Source: Halovenus sp.
GTDB taxonomy: Archaea; Halobacteriota; Halobacteria; Halobacteriales; Haloarculaceae
Assembly: GCA_003551265.1 (NCBI GenBank)
Contig: PUMG01000241.1
Coordinates: 1 to 20,144, forward strand
DNA length: 20,144 nt
Direction of reading: 5' to 3'
Shown: positions 8,801 to 18,500 of the stretch, piece after piece
How the letters are laid out: every line of letters begins with the position of its first letter
Position numbering within the stretch: position 1 is the stretch's first letter
Made by a program: the position numbers and the translations under genes
The notes under the pieces: model-generated
What the model was told of the DNA's origin: nothing
The model's database searches: none
What the model saw: only the letters and a program-made list of their open reading frames with translations

Positions 8801-9125
8801 TGACGTACAGGGTTACGCACCGAACGAGACGATTACCGAGAACGAGGTGACGCTGGAGGTTGAGGTATCGAGTGAAGCCGGACTCGACAGGCGGATGTTC
8901 AGAGCGTACTACGGCCACGACACCAACGACCGACCGACCGAAGACTGGACGAACTGGGCGCGGGCAACGCCCGAGTACGTCGGTGGGAACACCTACTACG
9001 TCGACGTGCACATCGACGACGATGCAGACCACCTCGACATCGCGTTCCGTGCGCTCGACCTCAACCGGAACGAACTCGAAGTCGCGACCGCAGGCGCCGT
9101 CCCGGTCGATATAGACGACGACTGA
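5802..9125 (+). CDS. Secreted S8 family (subtilisin-like) serine peptidase, 1107 aa
   Basis: The product is predicted to cut proteins outside the cell. The N-terminus (LTALFFSVLMVVSMVAVGTA) is a hydrophobic Sec-type signal peptide without a twin arginine. Residues about 60-205 form a prodomain with TLVTGHTVTVL, TGTYLVPAG, LFNIDLLLEQGY and TPVVVTY, a pattern I associate with large actinobacterial subtilases rather than the I9 propeptide of gene 3. The catalytic domain (about 222-490) has all key residues: Asp231 in VLDTGID, His262 in GHGTHVAG, oxyanion Asn355 in SAGNSG and Ser431 in GTSMSAPHVSG. An Fn3-like region follows (about 500-610, from FGTISEATTETAVYPVEN), then an unassigned beta-rich region and a final Ig-like domain (about 995-1107). 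It has no dockerin, cohesin or CARDB array, unlike its neighbours. The start is fixed by an in-frame stop 27 bases upstream. The substrate is unknown. Confidence 0.95.
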   Translation: MGRHRLTALFFSVLMVVSMVAVGTAVGGIAGNDHTDGTVAEIPEFDEPDDPVNFGPDVESEELTLVTGHTVTVLGSGDERQFLVEDADGERAQYRAVEQKTGTYLVPAGVDLSVFSKELFNIDLLLEQGYADDELEGTPVVVTYSDERYLRGPSTQSLEDTTTLEAIDAKAGVATGESDLLSERSLRGVEGVYLDAQFEVQLDESTDAIDGPSARDEFDVSGNGTTVAVLDTGIDHEHPDFGDRVVDRVDFTGDGLGDRQGHGTHVAGIVAGDGTEDGDYVGVAPEADLMDVKVLDDAGSGSLSDIAEGVDYAVDNGADIVSMSLGGPEQESDPLTDAVEDAVDEGVTVITSAGNSGTELQTISSPAVAEDSIAVGATEEPYDEIAEFSSSGPTQIEQLVKPEIVAPGIPITAAGSDDAGEFPYTAKGGTSMSAPHVSGLAALMIEEHGELDPAETRDRLITTADPLDGDFEDDVFRQGAGQVNATSALGSEIIIHDAVKSFGTISEATTETAVYPVENIGDESVTLDGEASTLNIDEGEEVADAELNETSVTVDPGETEYVELSVNTTDAFGQNSGTVTFEDDDGENYEAIFGFSKGLEITVEKEFNDKNEDHFFTEALQTYATDGTFQDFTFEAFIDKTDYSFILPASEQELGFFSIAEYEDTESGDIEGAYAVKEDVVVNQSNDHVVIDETETVVRDLDTSAVSDDEPFDVLSYQANIHVGIDMEPAPPAFFLGGFGEQAHYTPLDEDSVTNVSTNYLMVPDEGDELDSPRVYSLVGTTETISEDGEPFVVDPDTFAEEEMTLYSPKDEEYEISSFFSAVDQDRFPGQLPIATPDSVGDRSEMTWIRSADGLYENVFRDGDTSEFRYVGINWSPEVNETVDTEVNAEPLIPNADWSIDDRLDIRAAWAADQGDTRLATRGQGSVDTDEIRVELDGDTVIDEEVPDMPEVGIDGPVGPDTDVVVELDGNSLEQNRSISTSAMFAGNSDDEAPPNIESVDVQGYAPNETITENEVTLEVEVSSEAGLDRRMFRAYYGHDTNDRPTEDWTNWARATPEYVGGNTYYVDVHIDDDADHLDIAFRALDLNRNELEVATAGAVPVDIDDD

Positions 9126-9215
9126 TATCAACCCGGGTCCAGTCGGACTGAGAACGACTCGCATCTGTCGACCGTGAACCGAGGCTGTTGACCCGACAAA
9201 TTCCCGCAGACATGG

Positions 9216-9258
9216 TACATATGACAATAATACGTCTTATTTAGCTACTGCATATGTA
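9216..9258. repeat. Inverted repeat TACATATG / CATATGTA with 27-base spacer
   Basis: The left arm at 9216-9223 is the exact reverse complement of the right arm at 9251-9258, and each arm contains the self-complementary core CATATG. The spacer is AT-rich. It could be a pair of protein-binding half-sites or part of a 3' structure for gene 2. Short AT-rich arms may also arise by chance. Confidence 0.25.
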
Positions 9259-9284
9259 TTTGAATTATTATCTATTTTATGAAC

Positions 9285-9294
9285 TTTTTCTTTT
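9285..9294 (+). terminator. Candidate T-rich terminator of gene 2
   Basis: The tract TTTTTCTTTT lies about 160 bases downstream of the gene 2 stop, at the 3' edge of the AT-rich stretch. Oligo-T tracts are typical archaeal terminators. The distance from the stop is long, and an AT-rich stretch of this kind could also be a promoter. Confidence 0.3.
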
Positions 9295-9331
9295 AATAAC
9301 ACGATGCGGGCACTACTGAGAGGAACTGGCG

Positions 9332-9502
9332 ATGTCCAAAATCATCCATTGGTGTACGAACTCTGCGAATCAAACGCTGTATCGTCCTTTTGTCGACTTC
9401 AGAGATTCTCGTTACAAACGTAGAAACAGCCATCAAAACGAGTTGCACGTGCGTGGCAGTAATGTATACCAAAACAACTATGTTAGTTCAATCACAGTGT
9501 GA
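9332..9502 (+). CDS. Doubtful small ORF, 56 aa
   Basis: An ATG-started frame runs from 9332 to a TGA at 9500-9502. The product begins MSKIIHWCTNSANQTLY and contains the basic stretch RDSRYKRRNSHQ. The composition (Arg, Asn, His, Ser, one Cys, few acidic residues) is unlike typical haloarchaeal cytosolic or secreted proteins. No ribosome-binding site is seen, although it lies about 30 bases after the T-rich stretch at 9285-9299, which could act as a promoter. It could be a small regulatory protein, a relic of a mobile element or noncoding sequence open by chance; the last is most likely. Confidence 0.13.
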   Translation: MSKIIHWCTNSANQTLYRPFVDFRDSRYKRRNSHQNELHVRGSNVYQNNYVSSITV

Positions 9503-9530
9503 GAATGTAATGCAGAGCGCATCTTGTTGG

Positions 9531-9538
9531 AAAATAAA
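9531..9538 (+). promoter_or_regulatory. TATA-like promoter element of gene 3
   Basis: AAAATAAA, preceded by a purine-rich GG that could act as a BRE-like flank, lies about 60 bases before the ATG at 9594. Normal archaeal spacing would place the transcript start near 9560 and give a leader of about 30 bases without a Shine-Dalgarno sequence. A leaderless alternative with a weak box near 9566 cannot be excluded. Confidence 0.33.
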
Positions 9539-9593
9539 CATTGAGGCACGCACAGATGTCTCGACAGTAACACGCAGACATACGCCATAAGAC

Positions 9594-12500
9594 ATGACAA
9601 CCAGAGCTGACAAAATTTCGGCCGTTTTCCTTTCTGTGATAATGGTCCTGTCGGTAGTGGCCATTGCATTTGCTGGCGGAGCAGGTGCAGCTGTCACAGA
9701 GGAGGTACAGGACGGAGACCTGGACCTTGCTGAGGGCGAAGACGGCGGTGAGAGCGTCGATTCGGCGCTCGGAGATGAATCAGAGGAACTGACAGACGAA
9801 ACAGACACGAACGACGACGTTCAGATAAGTCCGACACTCGAAGGGAGTGACGATGTCGAAGAGGTGTACATCACCTTCGAGGACCCGGCAATTCCAGCGA
9901 CGCTCACCGAGCGCGAAGAGATTGCCGACTTTCTGAAAGAGAACACAGTCGATGAGGACGACCCGGTCGTCGAGTCGCTCGATGGCATGGGTGTGGACGT
10001 TGTCAACACGTACTGGATTACGAACGCCGTGAGAGCAACGCTCGAGCCAAGCGAGGACACGCTGTCCGACATCGCTTCGCTCTCCGATGTCGAATCCATC
10101 GTCGAGGTGCCTGAGTACGAGTTGACTGGTGAGGTACCGACAGAGGGTGAGACGGTGTTCACGCCGTCCGACCTCGACAGCGATGAGGGTACGTGGGCGT
10201 GGGAACAGATAAACGTCGACGAGGCCTGGGACCAGGGCGCCACCGGCGAGGGTGTGAACCTGACAGTGCTGGATACCGGTGTCGACCCGGACCACCCTGA
10301 CATCGACCTGTTCACGGAGGACCCCGGCGACCCATCGTATCCCGGAGGATGGGCTGAAATCGACGACGACGGGAACGTTGGCTACGGCAACGCCGAAGAT
10401 ACACAGGGCCACGGAACGCTGGTGAGTGGGGTTGCAGCAGCACAGCCACCAGACGATGACGCAGAGATTGAGGGTGTCTACGGTGTGGCACCTGACGCAA
10501 ATCTGAAACACGTCAGAGTGTTCGAAGGAGTTGGCGCAACCGACACGCTGGCTGGGTTCGAGTACGCAATCGACCCAGATGGAACGATTCAGGCAGACAT
10601 CGCGAGTATGAGCTTCGGTGCTGGTCCAAACGTGTACGACGACACGTGGATAGAGCCGTTGCAGAACGCCCGGGACATGGGCGTCGCGCCGATTTCCTCG
10701 TCAGGGAACGACGGTGAAGGCGAGGGTCTCGTCGGCTCCCCAGCGAACATTTACGACTCGATTTCGATCGGTGCGACCACCGAGGGAGAAGGTGTTGCAG
10801 GCTTCTCGTCCGGGTGGCTCGAAGAGGCTGATAACTGGGGTAGCGATGCCGACGAGGACTGGCCAGACGAGTGGATCGAGCCGTCGGTATCTGCCCCTGG
10901 ACAGGATGTGCCGACGTCGTCTATGGGTGGGGGCTACGACGAGGCGTCCGGAACGAGCTTCTCCGCCCCGGGTGTGGCTGGGGTGTACGCACTCATGATG
11001 GAGCAGGCACCTGCTGCTGACATCACTGACTACGAAGATGCAACGGAACAGACTGCCTGGACACCCGACAGCTGGGACCCCTGTGAGGACGCCGCCCACT
11101 GTACGGAAACAGAGAACGGGGTTGCGGACAGCCGCTACGGCTACGGTATCGTACACGCAGGCGATGCGGTTTCCGAGATGAACCCACTCGATTCAGACTC
11201 CGTGCTCGGTGACGTAACCGAGACGGGCGAAGTGACGCTCGCAGATGTCGTCCTCATCGAAGAGGAAGTCGCGGGCGTGCGTGGCAACGACACCGAGTTC
11301 TTCGAGTTCGCTGGTGACCTCAACCGCGACGACGAGATTGGTCTCTCTGATGTCGTGCTCGCACAGGAGAAACTTGCAGGAATCGTCGACCACGGTGAAA
11401 TCGACGTTTCGAACGTCGACGCACCTGCTATCGTTCAGGGAGGCGATCAGATTGATGTCTCCGCTGACCTCGAGAACATCGGCGACATCGGTGCGCTAGA
11501 GGACATCGAGTTCCGGTTCGCACCGGAGGGTGAACCACTCGATGAGGACAGTGCCATCGACGAGCGCTTCGTCGACATGGCTGCACCCGGTGTCGAGGAC
11601 CCAGTAGCGGACCCATCTGAAATAGAAATCGAGTTCGCGAACATCCCGACTGACGGACTTCCAGGTGGTGAGTACGACCACGGTATCTTCAGCGACGACC
11701 ACGAATCGACCGATACTATCACCATCAACGCGCCGTTTTTCGAGGTGACTGATCTCGATGCACCCGACGAGGCTGACCGTGATGAAGAAATTACGGTGAC
11801 CGCTGAAATCGAGAACACCGGAAACATCGGCGACACGCAAGATATCGAGTTCCGATTCAACGACCTCGCCACCGCAGCAGCGGTCGAAGAAGACGTGACA
11901 CTCCAGCCAGACCAGAGCACCGAAGTGACGTTCGACGTCACTGTCGACGAGCCTGCTGGTGAGTACGACCACGGTGTGTTCACAGACGATGACGACGAGA
12001 CAGCAACGATCAGTGTGTTGGAACCGTTCTTCGAGATCGACGACATCGGGGCACCTGAACTGCTCGAACCCGGTGAGGAGTACACGCTGAACACGACGAT
12101 AGAGAACACCGGCGGTGCCGCTGGTGAACAGAACGTCTCGTACAGCATCACCGAGGACGTCGATGTCGCAGTCGTCGGGAACGATCCGGACGAGATTCCC
12201 GACGACCTCGAGGACACCGAACTCAACGAGAGTCTCGAAGCTGCAACTGGGACCACAGATACGAGTCCCGACGACCTCGTGGGTATCGACGCTATTGCTG
12301 ATATTCTCGATGACAGACTCGGCGACCACTACGACATCGACACCCTCTATCTCGAAGACATCGAGGACGATTCGAGTATCGTCGGTGACTACGACGTGCA
12401 CGTGGTGAACGACCTGGGAGACGAACTGGGCCCGACGGATAACTACATCCCTCCGAGTCTGCACCTCCAGGAGGAGTGGAAGGACGAACTCGATGACGAC

Positions 12501-15500
12501 CAGGGCGTCGTCTACCTAGACTCCGGGAGCATCGACGAAGGGAACGCAGTGCAGGTGTTCTCACTCGACAACACGCCAATCGGCGCGGGCTACATCGACG
12601 GCACACCCAACCCATCCGACACCGAAGCGACGAGTGCCGATGGTGACGACCTGGTTCTCGAAGTCCAAGAGGACCACGACATCTTCCGTGGACTGGGAAC
12701 TGCAGGAAGTGAGGTCACCGTCATCGAAGACGACACGTTCCAGCTCTGGTTCCCGGCCGGTGCGCTCGACGGTCAGGTGCTCGCTGACGGACGGCTCGAC
12801 GGCGAGAGCAACCCGACTATCGGATACACCGACACCGACGGTCAGACTGAGATCTTCTACACCGTCGGTGGCATAAACGCACAGAGTGACCTGCCAGAGC
12901 AGTTCACTGACGACGGTCTCGACTTGCTGGCCAACATGGTGACGTATCTCGGACCAGCATCGGACGACCGTGCGAGTGAGACCGTCCACCTCGAAGACGG
13001 TGAGAGCAAGACCGTCGAGTTCGAGGAGACGCTCGACGACGACTTCGACCCCGGCAACTACGCACACGAGATAACGACAGACGACGACCTCGCGAGCACG
13101 CCACTGCAGGTCACGACGCCAGAGCAGATCAACATCGCTGAACTCGACGCACCTGAGACCATCGACCAGGGTGAACACCTCAACGTGACGGCGACGCTCG
13201 AACACGTCGGTGGTGAAGAATCGACCCAGGACATCGAGTACGTCTTCGACGGCGATGTCGAGGACAGCGTCGAGGTGACGATGGAGCCCGATGAGACGAA
13301 GAACGTCACATTCGGCAAGGACATCGGCGTCGACTTCGAGCCAGACGTCTACGAGCACGGTGTCGAAGCTGACTTCGACGAGGAGTTCGCAGAGATCGAG
13401 GTCATCGAGGTTGGTGAAGCGTTCTTCGAGGTGACCGACTTCGAGGCACCAGACGAGGCAGAAGCCGGAAGTCAGATTCCCGTTTCCGCCAACGTGACCA
13501 ACACAGGTGACCTCGATGGGACGCAGACTGTCGAGTACGACTTCGACGTCGATGTGCCCGGTCTCACGCCGCTTGACGTCGCTGTCGTCGACTTCAGTGA
13601 AGACGGAACCCGCGGTGCTGGGTTCGTCGAGGACTTGCTCGACGACGAACTCGGTGAGGACGACACGGTGACCGGCTACTGGGAGGACGACGTTTCCGAC
13701 TGGGAGGACTCGGTGACCGACAGTGAGCACAACGTCTACGTGTTCCACTCCGTCGACGAGGAGGAGTCTCACATGGACTTCTTCCTCGACAACCGTGACG
13801 ACGACACGACTGCGGTCATGCTGGATAGTTGGGGAACTGGCGGGCAATCCACAGCCGACGCTATCCACACCCTCTCGGATGTGACTGGGGACCCCGAGCA
13901 GATGGAAGATCAGCTCGACGGGACTCAGAACGCGTACATGAACGCCGAGCAGGACCACCCGATATTCGACGGTGTCGTCGACGAAGGTGACTCCTTCAGA
14001 GTGATGAAAGACGACGAGGTCGACGAGGGAACGTTCGCGTCGATGCACGACTTCTCGGGCGAGCAAATCGCAACCGGGAGCTTCGGTGGCGGCGACAGCC
14101 CACCGAATCAGCCCGTCAGTGTCGTTGACTACGACCGAGGCCTCGTGCTCCAGAGCATGCTCGGTAACGACGTCATCGACATCGACGAGTTCTACGAGGA
14201 TGCACACCAGATTATCGTCAACTCCGTCGAGTACGCCGGCTCCGGCGAACTGACCCAGAGTGCGACTGCCGCCGAGTCCGGTGGTGTGACGCTCGAAGGC
14301 GAGGATGACGAGCTCAGTGTCGCCATGGTCGAACTCGCACACACAGGTGGTGGGACCCACGTCGAGGACATCGACGAGATTCTCTCCGACCGCCTCGAAG
14401 ACGCGACGCTCGACCGGTTCTACCAGGATGAAATCGACGGTGGACAGGATTCAGATGCCTGGGAAGACCAGTTGAACGACTACGACGTCCACGTCGTCCA
14501 GAACTGGGGTCCGGACAACAGTGACGTCGGCACTGAACACGTCGAGTACTTCGTCGACAACGTCGACAGCACGACAGCGGCTGTGTTGCTCGACTCGCGG
14601 AACACCGGGAGCACGCTCAACGCCGACGGCGTCCGTGCCATCGGTGACGAGACCGGAGACCCCGGCATCATCGAGGACGAATTCAACACCGATGTTGGTG
14701 CGTGGATAACTCCCGAAGAGGACCACCCGATTTTCGACGGCATCGCCGATGAGGGTGAGAGCGCGCTGATAGCCAACGCGGACAACGACCTGGCGACGTT
14801 CTCGACGTTCGACGACACCGGTGCGACCGAGATTGGATCGGTCAGCTTCGGTGAGGAGGGAGGAACAATCGGTTCCATCGCTGCTGTCGACCACGAGCGC
14901 CAGCTTGTCTTCCAGAGCGCACTCGGTGGCGACATCATGGACCCAGCTGACTTCGCCGACGACGGCAAAGACCTCCTCGCCAACTCCGTCGAGTTCGCAG
15001 CGTCGGAACTCGTGGGTGAAGGTGAGACCGTCATCTCGCTCGACCCCGGCGAGTCACAGCTGGTCGAGTTCAACGTGACGATTCCAGACACCGAGGCTGA
15101 CGAGTACGGCCACGGTATCTTCAGCGAGAACGATAGCGACGTCGCACCGATTACCGTGACCGAACCCGACGAGGAGAACTTCCAGCTGTCGAACCTCGAC
15201 CCAGAGGACGCAGAGGTCGAAACTGACGACGACCCGATCGATGTCGACGTCGACGTCGACAACGAGGGTACACAGGCAGGGACGCAGAACCTCACCCTCG
15301 AAGTCGTCGACGACGACACCGAGGACGTGGTGTTCGACGCGACTGTCGAAGATGTCTCACTCGACCCGAACGAGACACAGACGGTGACGTTCGAGGACGT
15401 GCCCGCGAACACGCTCGACAGAGGTGACTACACGCACACGGTCGCCTCCGAGGATGACGATATCTCCGGCTCGCTAACGGTCGTCGACCCCGTTTTCTTC

Positions 15501-18500
15501 CAGGTGAGTAATCTCGATGCACCCGACGAGATCGGTTCGGGCGAGGAAATCGATGTCTCAGCGGACGTGACGAACACGGTTCCGCCGACTGACGAGGTAA
15601 CCGTGGCAGTTGTCGACAACGACATCGACACGGACGCGCTCGAAGCCTCACTTATAGAGCGGGGCTACCCCGAGGACAGGGCTGCAGACCGTGCCGAGAT
15701 AATGGCAGAGCGCCAGGCTGATTCGCCACACATGGCAGATGCACTGGCTGACTTCCTCGACGACGAACTCCACGACGATTACATCGTCCAGCAGATTAAC
15801 GCGGACGACCTGATGGACTACACTGACCACGACGTCTACGTCGTCAACCACTTCGGCGACACTGATGTCGGTGACTTCTACGACGAACTCGACGACACGC
15901 AGGCTGCGATTCACCTCGACCAGTGGGAAGACGGTGAGTCGAATGCTGTGGTCGAACTCGAAGACGAGTTCAGTGACCCCGGAGACACGGACCGCGACTT
16001 CGACGGAAGCGGTGCCGACCTCCACATCAACGAGGACCACCCGCTGTTCGACGGCATCGGTGAGGACGGTGACGTGGTCGGATACCACGACAGTCCGGAG
16101 GCCGACCGACTGTGGTTCGACGACTACAGCGGCGACGTCCTCGCGGATATCTCAGACGGTGGGGGCGACCCTGATGGAGCGGCAATCGGTGTGAACGATG
16201 ACGACAACCAGATTCTGCTCGCTTCGAGTGGGCGGACTGGCTTCACCGGTCACGACGACTTCACCGACGACGAGCACACGCTGATGATAAACGCCGTCGA
16301 GTACGCTGCCGACGAGTACGTCGGACTCGCAGCGATGGAACTGCCCGATGCGACGGCCACGCAGGACGTCGAGTTCCGCTTCGACGGTGACATGGTCGAC
16401 AGCCAGGAAGTGACGCTCGATGCCGACCAGACGAAGACGGTCGACTTCGAGGACGTCGAAGTGACTGCCGACCCCGGTGAGTACGAACACGGCGTCTTCA
16501 GCGACGACGACAACGAGACGGCGATGATCGACGTCGGCGAGGGTGCCGAGTACGAACTCTCGAACCTCGACCCCGAGGACGCCGACGTCTCTCAGGGTGA
16601 CGACCCAATAGATGTCGAGGTCGATGTCGAGAACATCGGTGACTCTCCGGGTACACAGGATATCACGCTCGAAGTCGTCGAAGACGACGGTGACGAGCCA
16701 CCGGAGCCAGTCGACGCAGACATTGCCGTCGTCAATCCTGAGGAAGACGACAGCGTGTCGTACCTGATCGACGACCTCGAAACCCAGACGGGTGCGGAGG
16801 TCGACTTCGTCGAGCACACGACGCTGTTCGACGACATCGAAGGGTACGTCGACGACTACGACAGCTTCGTGGCGATGCACTACGAGGATGGCTTGGACTA
16901 CGAAGACGACATCATCGACTTCCTCGATGAGGTGCGGTCGACTGATGACACGGGTCTCGTCCACCTCGACCCGAACTCTGAGGAGTACGGCATTCCCTTC
17001 GGTGGCTCTGTCTGGGCGCTAGGTCTTGTTGATGCTGACCCCTCGGATACCGCAGAAATTGGTGCTGACGCTGACGACCCGATCGAAGTGGAGATAGAAG
17101 ACGACCATCCGATATTCGACGGTGTTGGGAGTGACGGAGACCGATTCGATATTCGTGCCGACGACGGCGCTGGCCAGTCCATGGTGCACTTCGACGGCTA
17201 CAGCGGCACTGGTCTCGCTTCGTCCGTCGAAGATGGCGACGTTGGGAACTACATCGCAGCAGTGAGCGACGACGACAGCGAAGTGTTGCTCGGCCTCGGT
17301 GCAGACGGCGACGAGCAGCACTTCGAAGACCACACCGACGACGCGATGCAGGTGATAGTCAACAGCCTCGGCTTCGTCACCGACGAACTCGACACGACGA
17401 CTCTCGGGGAGGCGACGCCCGACGACGTGGCGTTCAGCGACACCATCGAGGATGTCGAAGTCGGGACGGGTGACACCGAAACCGTCACCTTCCCGAACGT
17501 TCCGGTGGGCGCGCTGGATGCCGGTTCGTACGAACACACCGTCTTCTCCGACGACGACGAAATCTCGGGAACGCTGACCGTCGACGAGACGGACTTCTTC
17601 GAGGTCAGTGACCTCGATGCACCCGATGATGTCGTTCAGGGCGAGGAGATAAACGTCTCGGCGACCGTCGAGAACACATCCCCACCGGTCGTTGACGGAA
17701 TCGAAGTAACCGTTGTCAAGACTGAAGTCGACGACGATGGCGTCATCGAGGCGTTCGAAGACCGCGGACTGTCCGCCGAACAGATCGACGAGCGTGTCGA
17801 CCTGATCGAGCGACAGCAGGCCCAGCTCGACGACGAGTACGACACCGCTCTTGGTGCGTTCCTCTCCGAAGACCTCGACGACGAGGAGTTCGTCGTCCAG
17901 GAGATTACACCGGATGAACTGCCCGTGACAACGAACAGTGATGTCTACGTCATCCAGGAGTTCGGCGAGGAGTCGGCCGACTCGTTCCTGAGCCAGCTCG
18001 ATGACGACCAGGGTGTTGTCCACCTTGACCAGAAGAGCGACGACGTTGACGGCGTGTCAGCGCTCGCCGACGAACTCGGAGACCCCGGTGAAGTTGACAC
18101 CGACTTCGCTGGCGGTCCCGACACCCACTTCGAGATAACCGACGACCACGCACTCTTCGACGGTGTCGGTGACGAAGGTGAGACGTTCACCTACCACGAA
18201 GGCTTCGACGCTGACCGACTGTGGTTCGACGACTACAGCGGTGACATACTCGGGGAGATAGAGGCAGCTGACAGTTCGGTCGAAGCAGGCGGTCCCGCTG
18301 TCGGCGTGAACGACGACGACAACCAGGTGTTGCTCTCGTCGAGTGCACGGACCGAGTTCGTCATCCAGGACGAGTTCACCGACGACGAGAACATGGTGAT
18401 GCTCAACGCCATCGAGCACGTCGCAGACGAGGCAGGTCATTTCGACGAAGCGATGAGCCTCGATGATGCAGAGACTCAGGATGTCGAGTTCCGCCTCGAC

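Larger units (their letters stand above)
9126..9593 (+). promoter_or_regulatory. AT-rich intergenic region between genes 2 and 3
   Basis: This gap of 468 bases holds no gene I can support with confidence. After a normal-composition stretch to about 9205 it becomes strongly AT-rich to about 9300. It contains an 8-base inverted repeat (9216-9223 and 9251-9258), T runs that could end gene 2 transcripts, a doubtful 56-codon frame (9332-9502) and a TATA-like element upstream of gene 3. No tRNA, IS end or CRISPR repeat is visible. Confidence 0.55.

Noticed and set aside
9390..9590. A 66-codon plus-strand frame starting TTG at 9390
   Set aside because: The start is rare, the product is Cys/Thr-rich and unlike haloarchaeal proteins, it overlaps the candidate gene 3 promoter, and no motif is recognisable.
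12162..12953. Alpha/beta modules as active glutamine amidotransferases
   Set aside because: No cysteine stands at the nucleophile-elbow position in any of the nine copies (LDS, LDQ, LDP or VDG instead).
12561..14360. Long minus-strand open frame (about 600 codons) opposite gene 3, and similar ones at 2172-3338, 3711-4730, 17019-18023 and 18057-19175
   Set aside because: They lie antisense to clearly coding acidic repeats; GAC/GTC-rich codons read backwards seldom give stops. The products show no family motifs, and their open length is explained by the composition of the real gene.
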